From the NCBI GenBank assembly GCA_030590185.1, contig JAUUZB010000373.1, positions 1 through 5,388 of the forward strand: a stretch of 5,388 nucleotides of DNA, given 5' to 3'. Position 1 is the first letter of the stretch. Every line of letters begins with the position of its first letter. The notes beneath the pieces were generated by a model. The model worked only from the letters and a program-made list of their open reading frames with translations, made no database searches and had not been told where the DNA came from. Below, piece after piece: positions 4,386 through 5,388 of this stretch. The DNA comes from Deltaproteobacteria bacterium. GTDB lineage: Bacteria; Myxococcota; XYA12-FULL-58-9; JAUUZB01. The position numbers and the translations under genes are program-made.

Positions 4386-5388
4386 ATGAAGCCGACCTAT
4401 CGCATCCTCCTCGTGGACGATTCACGAGCCATCCGCAGCTCCTTCCGGGAGTTCCTGCAGGGAATCGAGCGCGCCGACTTCGACCTCATCGAGGCGGAGA
4501 ATGGAATCGAGGCCCTCAAGGCGATCGGCGCCAACAACGGAAATATCGATCTGATCGTCACCGATCTCGAGATGCCGCAAATGGATGGGCTGAGCTTCAT
4601 CCGCCACCTGCGGCAACAACCCCACTTCGAGTTGGTGCCGATCCTCTTTTTGACGGCCCAGGGTGATCCGGAAAAGAAGATCGAAGTCTTCCGCTTCGGC
4701 GCCACCGACTATGTGCTCAAGCCGTTCCTGGCGCCGGAGCTCGAAGCGCGAATCATGGGGTACCTGGAGCGTAAGCGGGCCTTCGAGACCATCCTCGAAA
4801 CCGAGCGGGAGTTGGCGGACACCATCGAACAGGCGCGGGTGACCCAACGATCCCTGATGCCGGCCGAGCTGCCGGAGTTGCCCGGCGCCAACCTGGCGGT
4901 CAAATACGTGCCAGCGGAGCATCTGGCCGGCGACTACTACGACTTCTACGAGCTCGAGCCCGACAGCCTCGGCATCCTGGTGGCCGACGTCTCCGGCCAC
5001 GGTATCTCCGCGGCCCTGGTCAGTTTCCTGATCGCCGGGATCTTCAAGCACAACGCGCCGGGGATCGTCGATCCGGACGCCCTGCTCAAGCGCACCAACG
5101 AGATGCTGCACGGCAAAATCCCTGAGGCCCGCTACGCCACCGCCTTCTATGCCACCTACGAACCGACGACCCGGCGGTTGACCTTCGCTTCGGCGGGACA
5201 CCCACCGGCGATCCTGATCCGCCCAGATACCCAGGAGGTGACCCAGCTGTTCAGCGAGGGCTCCCCCCTCGGGCTGTCGGCGCCGGACAAAACCGAGTAC
5301 CAACGCGAGCTCGTGGAGCTGCAACCGGGGGACAAGGTGCTGTTCCAGAGCGACGCGGTGCTCGAGATCGAGAATGACCGCCAGCAAC
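4386..5388 (+). CDS. Fused response regulator and SpoIIE/RsbU-type PP2C phosphatase, 3' end missing
   Basis: This is a cytoplasmic signalling protein in which phosphorylation of a receiver domain is expected to control a serine/threonine phosphatase acting on an anti-anti-sigma (STAS) partner. The 334 visible codons have no stop. The receiver spans residues 1 to about 125, with acidic pair D11/D12, phosphoacceptor D60 in VTDLEMPQMDG, T90 in FLTAQ, and K112 in VLKPF; all key residues are present. Residues about 118-155 form a charged helical linker of coiled-coil character, ending in QRSLMPAELPELPG, the usual entry to this phosphatase family. The PPM/SpoIIE domain shows LAGDYYDFYEL with metal ligand D183, VADVSGHGISAALVS with D201, and SAGHPPAIL at 269-277. 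SEGSPLGL follows at 290-297, then LFQSDAVLE with D323. The last motif is normally TDGVTE; here Gly is replaced by A324. Partner kinase or STAS genes, often adjacent, would lie to the right. The exact pathway is unknown. Confidence 0.93.
   Translation, partial: MKPTYRILLVDDSRAIRSSFREFLQGIERADFDLIEAENGIEALKAIGANNGNIDLIVTDLEMPQMDGLSFIRHLRQQPHFELVPILFLTAQGDPEKKIEVFRFGATDYVLKPFLAPELEARIMGYLERKRAFETILETERELADTIEQARVTQRSLMPAELPELPGANLAVKYVPAEHLAGDYYDFYELEPDSLGILVADVSGHGISAALVSFLIAGIFKHNAPGIVDPDALLKRTNEMLHGKIPEARYATAFYATYEPTTRRLTFASAGHPPAILIRPDTQEVTQLFSEGSPLGLSAPDKTEYQRELVELQPGDKVLFQSDAVLEIENDRQQ

Noticed and set aside
4243..4425. A longer N-terminus for the DUF2934 protein starting at 4425
   Set aside because: The extra 61 residues are Pro/Arg/Ser-rich without motif, would overlap the start of the divergent phosphatase gene, and have no ribosome site. 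AGGGGGA sits at the right distance from the ATG at 4242.
4422..5387. A 321-codon open frame on the minus strand, opposite the response-regulator/phosphatase gene
   Set aside because: The plus strand carries intact receiver and PP2C motifs throughout. The minus translation has no domain and reflects GC-rich third positions.

Overview
The window is GC-rich bacterial chromosome with four protein genes in the order glgP(-), glgA(+), a lysine/alanine-repeat DUF2934 gene(-), and a response-regulator/PP2C-phosphatase gene(+). The first and last genes run off the window edges. Nothing in the sequence names the organism. The GC-rich codon use, the pairing of a DUF3417-type alpha-glucan phosphorylase with a divergent GT5 synthase, the histone-H1-like DUF2934 protein and the CCTTCGACTCGC-type extragenic repeats would fit a gammaproteobacterium such as a purple sulfur bacterium or a relative. 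That placement is an inference of low confidence.

Layout. Bases 1-1979 (minus) hold the N-terminal 659 residues of an alpha-glucan phosphorylase, including the PLP lysine. A 144-bp gap (1980-2123) separates it from a divergently transcribed glycogen synthase (2124-3656, plus). Bases 3657-3819 form a convergent intergenic region packed with repeats: a threefold 14-bp tandem repeat, two near-identical 26-bp REP-like elements, and a hairpin between them. Bases 3820-4242 (minus) encode a 140-residue basic protein with eight perfect or near-perfect GAAKKKT heptads and a C-terminal DUF2934 domain. A 143-bp divergent gap (4243-4385) contains a short inverted repeat. From 4386 to the right edge (plus) runs a receiver domain joined by a helical linker to a SpoIIE/RsbU-type PP2C phosphatase, cut after 334 codons.

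How the genes fit together. glgA and glgP form a storage-polysaccharide module: the synthase extends alpha-1,4-glucan from a nucleotide-activated glucose donor, and the phosphorylase releases glucose-1-phosphate from it. Their divergent arrangement allows a shared control region. The other two genes are also divergent from each other and have no evident link to glycogen. One is probably a DNA- or nucleic-acid-binding architectural protein. The other is probably the signalling phosphatase of a partner-switching pathway, whose anti-sigma/anti-anti-sigma partners would lie outside the window. The most unusual points are the insertion and basic tail in the synthase, the recently expanded GAAKKKT repeat, and the composite repeat cluster at 3671-3784. 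I saw no convincing evidence of an entirely new system.
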